DNA of 5,008 nt from Candidatus Schekmanbacteria bacterium. Lineage in GTDB: Bacteria; Schekmanbacteria; GWA2-38-11; J061. The position numbers and the translations under genes are program-made. The stretch lies in assembly GCA_003695725.1 (NCBI GenBank), contig RFHX01000072.1, positions 1-5,008 of the forward strand, written 5' to 3'. The notes below the pieces were generated by a model. The model did no database searches. It saw only the letters and a program-made list of their open reading frames with translations, and was not told the DNA's origin. Below, piece by piece: positions 1-5,008 of the stretch; position 1 is the stretch's first letter, and every line of letters begins with the position of its first letter.

Positions 1-32
1 ATTAAGGATATTTAATTCATTATAAAAATAAA

Positions 33-479
33 TTAAATATTGAATCCTCTCTTTTCAAGTTCTTCATATGCCTTTTTAATTTCAATAACCTTCTCATGGG
101 CAAGTTTTTGTAACTCTTCTCCAAGATGGGACACTTTATCTGGATGGTATTTGGCTAACATTTCACGATAAGCCTTTTTAATTTCTTCTTCATTTGCCCC
201 CCGCTTAACATTCAAGACTTCATAGGGGTCGAATATTTTTTTTCCTCCATTCTTTCGCAAATCTTCATAATTATAGCTCTGATTAAAATCTTTGTCATAA
301 CCTCCATCTCCAACCTTTTGTCCGCCATACTTTTTTTTCATCCACCACAAAAGAACTAGGGGAAATATCAGGTCATCGAGACGCCCTCCAAAGGGGATGA
401 AATCTGGAAGCAAATCTATTGGGAGAATAAAATAAGCAATTGCTAAAACAATAAAGACAAACCAAAGCAGTTGTGACAT
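33..479 (-). CDS. Membrane-anchored DUF1232 / J-domain fusion protein
   Basis: This 148-residue protein joins two recognisable parts. Residues 4-46 are hydrophobic and contain a DUF1232 (YkvA-like) signature: PIDLLPDFIPFGG at 20-32 followed by LDDL at 34-37, flanked by probable membrane segments near 4-20 and 36-47. A polar linker of about 35 residues rich in Gly, Lys, Asp and Tyr follows. Residues 83-144 form a J domain with DPYEVLNV at its start and the catalytic HPD at 112-114. J domains stimulate the ATPase of DnaK/Hsp70 through the HPD loop, so the inferred role is to recruit Hsp70 to the membrane. The Gly/Phe and zinc regions of true DnaJ are absent, so this is a J-like co-chaperone, not DnaJ. 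It is the last gene of the leuC-leuD unit, starting 11 nt after the leuD stop. Only a weak AGG lies upstream, so coupled translation is plausible. The client is unknown. Confidence 0.85.
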   Translation of the reverse strand: MSQLLWFVFIVLAIAYFILPIDLLPDFIPFGGRLDDLIFPLVLLWWMKKKYGGQKVGDGGYDKDFNQSYNYEDLRKNGGKKIFDPYEVLNVKRGANEEEIKKAYREMLAKYHPDKVSHLGEELQKLAHEKVIEIKKAYEELEKRGFNI

Positions 480-490
480 ATTATGAAAAC

Positions 491-991
491 CTATAGAATC
501 AAATCGCCATTTTTTTTAATATAAGCAACCAATCCGCCTTCAGCCAATATCTTCATCATTGTTTCAGGCAAAGGTGAAAAAGAAAATTTTTCTCCACTAC
601 TAACATCCTCGAGGATGCCCTTTGCAATATCAATTCTCAAAATATCACCTTCATTAATTTTGTCTGTATCAACCATAACAGCAGGAAGCCCCACATTTAT
701 ACAGTTGCGGTAAAAGATGCGGGCAAAACTTTTTGCAACTACAGCAGATATTCCAGCCATCTTAATAATTGTAGGGGCATGTTCGCGGCTCGAACCCTGA
801 CCAAAATTTATTCCTGCTACGATAATATCTCCCTCAGAAATTTTTTCATAGAAACCAGGTTTTGCATCTTCTAAAAGATGTTTTGCAAGCTCAGGAAGAT
901 TTGAACGAAGATGAAAAAGCCGTCCGGGCGCAATCAAATCTGTGCTTATATCATCACCAAATTTCCAACATCTTCCTTCAATAATATTCAT
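491..991 (-). CDS. leuD: Isopropylmalate/homoaconitate dehydratase-type small subunit
   Basis: This 166-residue protein is the swivel-domain subunit of a two-subunit aconitase-superfamily hydro-lyase. It supplies substrate-binding residues to the iron-sulfur large subunit encoded just upstream. The N-terminus has [14 protein letters not shown] (11-24). The core motif [10 protein letters not shown] lies at 64-73, and [18 protein letters not shown] spans 86-103. The length matches the compact LeuD class of archaea and many anaerobic bacteria, shorter than the roughly 200-residue E. coli type. The substrate-recognition loop after the PGR reads LFHLRS (25-30), and Gln65 occupies a position that is often Cys in LeuD. 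Both leave the exact substrate open: 3-isopropylmalate is the default, with homoaconitate, citraconate or dimethylmalate as alternatives. The start is supported by AGAGGG 10 nt upstream, overlapping the leuC stop codon. Confidence 0.9.
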   Translation of the reverse strand: MNIIEGRCWKFGDDISTDLIAPGRLFHLRSNLPELAKHLLEDAKPGFYEKISEGDIIVAGINFGQGSSREHAPTIIKMAGISAVVAKSFARIFYRNCINVGLPAVMVDTDKINEGDILRIDIAKGILEDVSSGEKFSFSPLPETMMKILAEGGLVAYIKKNGDLIL

Positions 992-1001
992 ATCTTTTCT
1001 G

Positions 1002-1007
1002 CCCTCT
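1002..1007 (-). promoter_or_regulatory. leuD ribosome binding site overlapping the leuC stop
   Basis: On the minus strand the leuC stop TAG runs straight into the Shine-Dalgarno sequence, reading TAGAGGG. The AGAGGG core sits 10 nt before the leuD ATG. A ribosome finishing leuC would be placed to start leuD, which fits equimolar production of the two subunits. Confidence 0.6.
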
Positions 1008-2259
1008 ATAAAAAATTGCGCGGATCTGCAATCTTGCCTTCTATTGCCGTGGCAGCAGCAACTGCCGGTGAACCAAGATAAATGAATGCATTCGGATTCC
1101 CCATTCGCCCTTTGAAATTTCGCGGTTGTGTTGCAAGACAGTTTTCTCCATCAGCCAATATTCCCTCATGCACACCAACACAAGCACCGCATCCCGGACC
1201 TGTTACAACAGCGCCAGCCTCAACAAAAATTTCAAGAAGCCCTTCTTTCATTGCATTCAAATAATTGCTTCTCGATGAAGGAGTCACTATCATTCTTGTC
1301 TTCTTGTTGATTTTCTTCCCTTTAAGAATTGATGCTGCAATCCTCAAATCTTCAAGCCGCCCATTACAGGAAGTGCCGAGAAAAACTTGATGAATCGGCA
1401 CATCACCAATTTCATCTATTGTTTTCGTGTTGTGGACAAGATGAGGGCAGGCAATCGTTGGTTTTAGTTTGGTCCCGTCAATCTCTATCGTTTTTTCATA
1501 AACTGCATCTTCATCGGGGAATAATTCTTTGAAATCAGCTTCTCTTCCCCAAGTTTTCAAAAATTCCTTTGTCTTTTCATCTGGCGGAAATATTCCAGTT
1601 TTAGCCCCTGCCTCAACAGACATATTGGCAATGGTTGAACGGGCATCGACTGTTAATTTTTCAATAACATCTCCATGAAACTCCAACGCTTTATATGTTG
1701 CCCCGCTGCTCGATATCATTCCGATTAGATGAAGAATGATATCTTTTGAATATACTCCCTTTTTAAGCTCTCCATTTACAACGATCTTATATGTTTCAGG
1801 CACTCTCATCCAAGTTTTCCCCAAGGCAATGGCAACACCCACATCTGTAGAGCCCATTCCTGTGGCAAAAGCCCCAATAGCGCCTCCTGTGCAGGTATGA
1901 GAGTCTGCTCCGACAATCAAATCGCCCGGTTTCGCATACTTCTCGAGCACTATATGATGGGAAATTCCGTTGCCTATTTCGGAAAGGTGAATCCCTGTTT
2001 TTTGTGCAAATTCACGCAAAAGTTTGTGGTCATTTGAAAGCTCTTTTCGCGGAGAGGGTGAAGCATGGTCTAAAAAGAAAATAGAGTGGTCAGGATTATG
2101 CGCTTTTTCCAATCCCATTTCAATCATCTGCCGCACAGCAAGAGGGCCTGTGCCATCTTGCACATAGCTTAAATCAACATTGACGACAGCAATGTCTCCT
2201 GCATACAAATCCTTCCCACTATGGGCGCTCAAAATCTTTTCTGCCATCGTTTTGCCCAT
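1006..2259 (-). CDS. leuC: Isopropylmalate/homoaconitate dehydratase-type large subunit
   Basis: This 417-residue protein is the cluster-bearing subunit of a LeuCD-type hydro-lyase, which would isomerise 2- to 3-isopropylmalate in leucine synthesis by dehydration and rehydration. The length fits the two-subunit LeuC class of about 420 residues, not the 460-plus residue E. coli type. Visible landmarks are [12 protein letters not shown] (6-17), [10 protein letters not shown] (117-126), FATGMGSTD (131-139), the GPGCGACVG motif with Cys357 and Cys360, and NFKGRMGNP (381-389). The third cluster-ligand motif, normally G-S-C-T-N-G-R, reads G-T-S-C-N-G-R here (295-301), so the Cys is one residue later than usual. 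The rest of the protein looks intact. The start has AGGAGG 10 nt upstream. It is the first gene of a unit with leuD, whose start lies 14 nt past the leuC stop. No leuA or leuB lies in the window, so the substrate is assigned by family only. Confidence 0.9.
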   Translation of the reverse strand: MGKTMAEKILSAHSGKDLYAGDIAVVNVDLSYVQDGTGPLAVRQMIEMGLEKAHNPDHSIFFLDHASPSPRKELSNDHKLLREFAQKTGIHLSEIGNGISHHIVLEKYAKPGDLIVGADSHTCTGGAIGAFATGMGSTDVGVAIALGKTWMRVPETYKIVVNGELKKGVYSKDIILHLIGMISSSGATYKALEFHGDVIEKLTVDARSTIANMSVEAGAKTGIFPPDEKTKEFLKTWGREADFKELFPDEDAVYEKTIEIDGTKLKPTIACPHLVHNTKTIDEIGDVPIHQVFLGTSCNGRLEDLRIAASILKGKKINKKTRMIVTPSSRSNYLNAMKEGLLEIFVEAGAVVTGPGCGACVGVHEGILADGENCLATQPRNFKGRMGNPNAFIYLGSPAVAAATAIEGKIADPRNFL

Positions 2260-2269
2260 AAAATTTCTG

Positions 2270-2275
2270 CCTCCT
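2270..2275 (-). promoter_or_regulatory. leuC ribosome binding site
   Basis: A perfect AGGAGG, preceded by AG, lies 10 nt upstream of the leuC ATG on the minus strand. It fixes the start and indicates strong initiation for the first gene of the unit. Confidence 0.7.
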
Positions 2276-2298
2276 CTTTCTTGATGTGAAAAAAACTT

Positions 2299-2327
2299 AC
2301 TACAATAATATTGATAGCACTTGTAAA
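2299..2327 (-). promoter_or_regulatory. Candidate leuC promoter (weak)
   Basis: On the minus strand a -35-like TTTACA (2327-2322) is followed, after 17 nt, by a -10-like TGTAGT (2304-2299), a 4 of 6 match to TATAAT. It would give a leader of about 30-40 nt to leuC. The -35 part lies inside the 24-bp palindrome at 2321-2344, so a protein bound there could block it. The region is so AT-rich that chance matches are expected; this is only a candidate. I see no T-box, attenuator or ATG-initiated leader peptide in this stretch. Confidence 0.2.
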
Positions 2328-2344
2328 AATAATTATCTATACAA
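2321..2344. promoter_or_regulatory. 24-bp imperfect palindrome, possible operator
   Basis: The sequence from 2321 to 2344 pairs with its own reverse complement at 10 of 12 positions. The arms are TTGTA and TACAA, and the perfect central 8 bp are ATAATTAT. It sits in the 165-bp divergent region between leuC and the hotdog gene and overlaps the candidate leuC -35 element. A dimeric repressor site is a reasonable reading. The AT-rich core loosely recalls Fur/PerR-type boxes, but the arms do not match those consensuses and no regulator gene is nearby. Confidence 0.35.
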
Positions 2345-2413
2345 AATACACTTCTTTTTTATAGACTGCAAAATAGCTATATGTTAATTCAAATGAGCTT
2401 TTTCATAAAAATC

Positions 2414-2417
2414 AGGA
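2414..2417 (+). promoter_or_regulatory. Ribosome binding site of the hotdog gene
   Basis: AGGA lies 7 nt upstream of the ATG at 2425 and supports that start. I could not find a convincing -35/-10 pair for this gene on the plus strand; the best hexamers are badly spaced. Confidence 0.5.
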
Positions 2418-2424
2418 ATAGGCA

Positions 2425-2904
2425 ATGAAAGAAAAAAAAGAAATACCCAATGACCTTGAAAATAACAGCTGTTTTGTTTGCGGTCCCAAAAATCCATTGG
2501 GTTTTCACCTTCGGTATTTTAAAGAAGGTGAATATGTAATTTCTGAATTTCGTCCTTCTGAACATTACTGCGGCTTTGAAAAAATATTCCACGGAGGACT
2601 TCAATGTACAGTTTTGGACGACCTTACTATTTGGACTGTAATGGTAAAAAGAGGAAAGATGGGAGCAACAAAACAACTAACAGCTGAATTTTTTAAACCT
2701 GTCTATATAGATGAAAAACTAAGAATTGAAGGTAAAATCGTAAAAGAAGAAGGGAATATCTTCACAGTGGAAGCTGTGCTAAAAAATGGTAAAGGAAAAA
2801 TATGTACGAAAGTTGTTTCTGATGTAATAGCCGTTAACAAAGCTCTTTTCAAAAAGCTAACCGGTTGGGATGAAATTCCTGAAAGTTGGGGTAAATATCT
2901 TTAA
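2425..2904 (+). CDS. Hotdog-fold thioesterase family protein (PaaI/4HBT-like)
   Basis: This 159-residue cytoplasmic protein has the size and motifs of single-domain hotdog thioesterases, which hydrolyse acyl-CoA thioesters. The N-terminus carries CFVCGPKNPLGFHLRY (16-31), a segment common in this family; its Cys16 and Cys19 may bind a metal or be structural. HGG at 56-58 followed by LDD at 64-66 matches the HGG-x(5)-L-D-[DE] active-site segment, with Asp65 or Asp66 as the likely catalytic acid. A beta-rich core follows, with AEFFKPVYIDEKLRIEGKI at 87-105, the typical entry to the central sheet. The tail WDEIPESWGKYL is not diagnostic. It heads a two-gene unit with the DNA glycosylase 15 nt downstream, divergent from leuC. 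The substrate cannot be read from sequence, and family members of this kind are often annotated only by fold. Confidence 0.8.
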   Translation: MKEKKEIPNDLENNSCFVCGPKNPLGFHLRYFKEGEYVISEFRPSEHYCGFEKIFHGGLQCTVLDDLTIWTVMVKRGKMGATKQLTAEFFKPVYIDEKLRIEGKIVKEEGNIFTVEAVLKNGKGKICTKVVSDVIAVNKALFKKLTGWDEIPESWGKYL

Positions 2905-2919
2905 AAATTTTTCCAAGAA

Positions 2920-3600
2920 ATGTCAGTTTCAACTTCCAATAAAGAAAAGTTACTAAAAATATATGAAATCCTTTTATCTGAAGCAGGACCTCGACATTGG
3001 TGGCCTGCCAAGACCAGATTCGAAGTTATGATTGGCGCAATTTTAACACAAAACACAGCATGGAAAAATGTGGAAAAAGCCATAGTAAATCTTAAAAAGG
3101 CAGGAGCTCTGTCCTTTAAGAAATTCTCATCGTTGAATGAAAAAGAGATAGCAAAACTGATTAAACCATCAGGTTATTTTAATCAGAAAGCAAAACGTCT
3201 TGCCGCATTTTGCAGATTCATAAAAAATGAATATGGCGGCATAATAGACAATATGAGAAAACAGGATACAGCCCTATTAAGAAAAAAACTTCTCGATTTA
3301 AATGGAATTGGTCCTGAAACGGCTGACAGCATTCTTCTTTATGCCCTCGATAAACCCATCTTTGTAATTGATTTATATACGAAAAGGATACTTTCAAGGC
3401 ACAACCTTCTGCCTTTCAATGCAACCTACGATGAATACCAAAAATTTTTTATGGACAATCTTCCGCATAACACACAACTTTATAATGAATATCATGCGCT
3501 CTTAGTCTTTGCTGGTAACAACTATTGCAGAAGGAAACCAAAGTGTTCAGAGTGTCCACTCTTGGGATTCAACGGACATAACCCTGCGGCAGAAATTTAA
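2920..3600 (+). CDS. Endonuclease III superfamily DNA glycosylase, MagIII-like
   Basis: This 226-residue HhH-GPD protein excises damaged bases from DNA. PRHWWPAKTRFEVMIGAILTQNT covers 24-46, with the QNT segment typical of endonuclease III relatives. The helix-hairpin-helix lies at 127-135 (LNGIGPETA) and is followed by the catalytic Asp151 in FVIDLYTKR (148-156). The Lys that gives endonuclease III its AP-lyase activity is replaced by Glu133, so a monofunctional glycosylase is predicted. The WWP motif, GIG-x-E-[ST]-AD and the EYHAL segment (190-194) resemble the 3-methyladenine glycosylase MagIII of Helicobacter. The C-terminus keeps Cys203, Cys209 and Cys212 of the iron-sulfur loop, but the fourth Cys is absent: Asn218 stands near that place. 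The start follows the hotdog stop by 15 nt with only a weak AAGA upstream. Substrate preference (alkylated purines) is inferred. Confidence 0.85.
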   Translation: MSVSTSNKEKLLKIYEILLSEAGPRHWWPAKTRFEVMIGAILTQNTAWKNVEKAIVNLKKAGALSFKKFSSLNEKEIAKLIKPSGYFNQKAKRLAAFCRFIKNEYGGIIDNMRKQDTALLRKKLLDLNGIGPETADSILLYALDKPIFVIDLYTKRILSRHNLLPFNATYDEYQKFFMDNLPHNTQLYNEYHALLVFAGNNYCRRKPKCSECPLLGFNGHNPAAEI

Positions 3601-4022
3601 ATATCCCACAGATACAAACCTGTTGTCTCATCGTATTTTCTTATAAGCTCTTTGCCCTCGAGCTCTAAAATGGAATATTCGCAGGCAAAAACTTTTGTAG
3701 GCGAGAGAAGATGTCCTCCTATAGCATTTCCCTTTCCCTTCGAGAGCGTAACATGAAGATGAACAAAGATATCGTCATCTTTTATTGAAACATTTCCAAA
3801 AGATGAAACAATTTCAAGGGGCTCATAAAAATTAAGAGGGATATATTCTTTTTTCTGCTGGTCATAAAAACCTACTGCTGCCTCTTTTACAGCACCAATA
3901 AGTTGAATAGTCCCAATTCTTACATTTTTCTCTCTGCATACTTCAGTCATACTACGAAGCAAATCCTCTCCGTAGGGCAACTTCCCTACAATTATTCTCT
4001 TAATCTTGTATTCATTATTCAT
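3597..4022 (-). CDS. PPC (DUF296) domain protein
   Basis: This 141-residue protein is a single PPC domain, the fold found alone in bacteria and archaea and fused to AT-hooks in plant AHL proteins. The diagnostic part is HLHVTLS (88-94), then GGHLL (102-106) and VFACEYSILEL (111-121). His88, His90 and His104 are the residues that coordinate a metal in characterised bacterial members. Bacterial PPC proteins are often called PD1-like DNA-binding, but there is no AT-hook here and DNA binding is unproven; trimer formation is usual for the fold. It follows cysK by 21 nt and has GAGGT 7 nt before its ATG, so it is probably co-transcribed with cysK. Its last 4 bp overlap the end of the convergent glycosylase gene. 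The biological role is unknown. Confidence 0.85.
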   Translation of the reverse strand: MNNEYKIKRIIVGKLPYGEDLLRSMTEVCREKNVRIGTIQLIGAVKEAAVGFYDQQKKEYIPLNFYEPLEIVSSFGNVSIKDDDIFVHLHVTLSKGKGNAIGGHLLSPTKVFACEYSILELEGKELIRKYDETTGLYLWDI

Positions 4023-4029
4023 AAGTCTT

Positions 4030-4034
4030 ACCTC
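4030..4034 (-). promoter_or_regulatory. Ribosome binding site of the PPC gene
   Basis: GAGGT lies 7 nt upstream of the ATG on the minus strand, within the 21-nt gap after cysK. It supports this start and independent initiation in a shared transcript. Confidence 0.55.
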
Positions 4035-4043
4035 AAATTATCA

Positions 4044-4940
4044 TTAAAGACCCATCGATGCATATCTATCGCCCGAATCAGGAAGAATCGTAACAATCGT
4101 TTCATATCTATCTGATACTCGCATTGCTGCGCAAACATTAGCCCCACTTGAAATGCCTACTTCATACCCAAATTCATCCTTGAGCATTTTAGCAGTAGCT
4201 ATCGCTTCGTCAGAAGGAATTGCCTCCACTTCATCTATATACTGCATATCTACAAGGTCAGGAATAAATCCGTCTCCAATTCCCTGAATTTTATGCATTC
4301 CTGGACATCCACCGCTCATTACAGCAGATTCTGCAGGCTCAACTGCAATGGTCTTGAGTTCAGGGAATTCTCTCAAAAGGCGCACTCTCACACCCATCAA
4401 TGTACCTCCTGTCCCTGTACCCGCAACAAAGGCATCAATCTTGCCATCTTTATCGATGTGGCGAAACTGCTTTATGATTTCACGCCCTGTTGTCGTTATA
4501 TGAGTCAAAGTGTTTGTATAATTGCTGAATTGGCGAGGAATAAATGTATGCGGCTCACTTGCTATCTCGTATGCCTTTTTTATAGCTCCATCAAAATCGC
4601 TTTCCCCAACAAGAACAAGCTCAGCGCCCAGTTCTTTAATCCTTTGTTTCCTTTCTTCGCTCATATTCTTGGGCATAACTACTATCATTTTATACCCCTT
4701 CTCCTTTGCAACCATAGAAAATGCAATGCCTGTATTTCCACTCGTCGCCTCTACAATTCTGTCACCCGGTTTTAATTCTCCTGTAAGCTCTGCCATTTCT
4801 ACCATAAATTTTGCAATTCTATCCTTAATGCTTCCTGATGGATTCTTCGACTCATTTTTTGCAAAAATTCTTCCACCGCATTTAGACAAAGGACTCAAGT
4901 CAACCAATGGTGTATTGCCAATCATATCAAGTATGCCCAT
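4044..4940 (-). CDS. cysK: Cysteine synthase (O-acetylserine sulfhydrylase family)
   Basis: This 298-residue fold-type II PLP enzyme would form cysteine from an activated serine (O-acetylserine or possibly O-phosphoserine) and sulfide in the cytoplasm. It opens with ILDMIGNTPLVDL (3-15). NPSGSIKDR (33-41) contains the PLP Schiff-base Lys39. TSGNTG (66-71) is the substrate-carboxylate loop, GTGTGGT (174-180) the PLP-phosphate loop, and PDSGDRY (287-293) holds the Ser facing the pyridine nitrogen. EP at 201-202, GIGDGFIP at 220-227 and GISSGAN at 262-268 are also typical. The length is slightly under the usual 305-310 residues because of a short N-terminus. The start is firm, with AGGAGG 7 nt upstream. 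Donor specificity cannot be decided, and no cysE is in the window. It precedes a PPC gene and follows another gene closely, so it lies inside an operon. Confidence 0.93.
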   Translation of the reverse strand: MGILDMIGNTPLVDLSPLSKCGGRIFAKNESKNPSGSIKDRIAKFMVEMAELTGELKPGDRIVEATSGNTGIAFSMVAKEKGYKMIVVMPKNMSEERKQRIKELGAELVLVGESDFDGAIKKAYEIASEPHTFIPRQFSNYTNTLTHITTTGREIIKQFRHIDKDGKIDAFVAGTGTGGTLMGVRVRLLREFPELKTIAVEPAESAVMSGGCPGMHKIQGIGDGFIPDLVDMQYIDEVEAIPSDEAIATAKMLKDEFGYEVGISSGANVCAAMRVSDRYETIVTILPDSGDRYASMGL

Positions 4941-4947
4941 TGGAATT

Positions 4948-4953
4948 CCTCCT
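4948..4953 (-). promoter_or_regulatory. cysK ribosome binding site overlapping the upstream stop
   Basis: On the minus strand a perfect AGGAGG lies 7 nt before the cysK ATG. Its first two bases are part of a TAG (reading TAGGAGG) that ends an open frame entering from the right edge. This is the same stop/Shine-Dalgarno arrangement seen between leuC and leuD. Confidence 0.65.
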
Positions 4954-5008
4954 ATTTCAATTCATAATATTTGATATTTTTATCTTCAAAAAGATTTGCC
5001 TGTAAAGA
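4952..5008 (-). CDS. C-terminal end of an unidentified upstream gene (partial)
   Basis: Reading the minus strand inward from the window edge gives 18 sense codons, ending ...IKYYELK, and then a TAG. The stop merges with the cysK Shine-Dalgarno, and 11 nt separate it from the cysK start. The spacing and the AAA/GAA/GAT-rich codons resemble the other genes here. One other minus-strand frame is also open for its last 16 codons, ending ...SNIMN before a TGA, but that stop does not fit the neighbour as well. Too little is visible to name a family. Confidence 0.45.
   Translation of the reverse strand, partial: SLQANLFEDKNIKYYELK

Noticed and set aside
1-32. Possible terminator after the J-domain gene
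   Set aside because: The 32 nt are almost purely A/T with no stable hairpin; nothing can be supported before the window ends.
1082-1532. Three short plus-strand open frames opposite leuC
   Set aside because: They overlap each other and lie within an intact, well-conserved LeuC reading frame; they are composition artefacts.
2276-2424. Leucine attenuator, T-box or leader peptide upstream of leuC
   Set aside because: Read on the minus strand, the region has no ATG-started short frame, no Leu-codon run, no T-box-like GGTGG motif and no GC-rich terminator hairpin.
2389-2676. 95-codon minus-strand open frame opposite the hotdog gene
   Set aside because: The translation is Phe/Lys-rich and low in complexity, and it is antisense to the CFVCG and HGG motifs of a recognisable family member.
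2901-3083. 60-codon minus-strand frame opposite the glycosylase start
   Set aside because: It is antisense to the conserved WWP and QNT segments of the glycosylase, with no support of its own.
3903-4115. 70-codon plus-strand frame across the PPC/cysK junction
   Set aside because: It is antisense to the ends of two good genes and matches no family I recognise.
4293-4974. Two plus-strand open frames (4293-4775 and 4522-4974) opposite cysK
   Set aside because: They are antisense to a gene with every expected PLP-enzyme motif. Their translations are Ser/Cys/Ile-rich and family-less, and they have no good ribosome site.
4982-4995. Small inverted repeat ATCTT-CAAA-AAGAT near the right edge
   Set aside because: A 5-bp AT-rich stem inside the probable 3' end of an upstream coding sequence; too weak for a terminator or operator call.

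Overview
This is an AT-rich bacterial chromosomal segment with tightly packed genes and good AGGAGG-type ribosome binding sites. It shows no mobile element, CRISPR array, tRNA or rRNA. The gene content is a two-subunit aconitase-superfamily dehydratase, a DUF1232/J-domain fusion, a MagIII-type glycosylase, a PPC-domain protein and a cysteine synthase. This would fit an anaerobic or uncultured deltaproteobacterial, Nitrospirota or candidate-phylum lineage, but that placement is a weak inference and nothing in the window fixes the taxon.

Layout. Positions 33-2259 (minus strand) hold a compact three-gene unit read leuC, then leuD, then a membrane-anchored J-domain protein, with gaps of 14 and 11 nt. 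Positions 2260-2424 form the only real intergenic region. It is divergent and carries a 24-bp imperfect palindrome that may be an operator. Positions 2425-3600 (plus strand) hold a hotdog-fold thioesterase-like gene and, 15 nt downstream, an endonuclease III superfamily DNA glycosylase. Positions 3597-4940 (minus strand) hold cysK followed by a PPC/DUF296 gene. The right edge carries the last 18 codons of another minus-strand gene whose stop codon overlaps the cysK ribosome binding site, so the cysK unit probably continues upstream beyond the window. The glycosylase and PPC genes converge and share a TTAA in which both stop codons lie.

Biology. LeuC and LeuD should form one iron-sulfur hydro-lyase (isopropylmalate isomerase or a close relative), probably in branched-chain amino acid synthesis. 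CysK would make cysteine from an activated serine and sulfide. The hotdog protein, glycosylase, J-protein and PPC protein have recognisable folds but no defined pathway here. I do not see a clearly new multi-gene system. The most unusual points are residue-level: a rearranged iron-sulfur ligand motif in LeuC, a glycosylase lacking both the lyase lysine and one cluster cysteine, and a DUF1232-J fusion in the leuCD operon.
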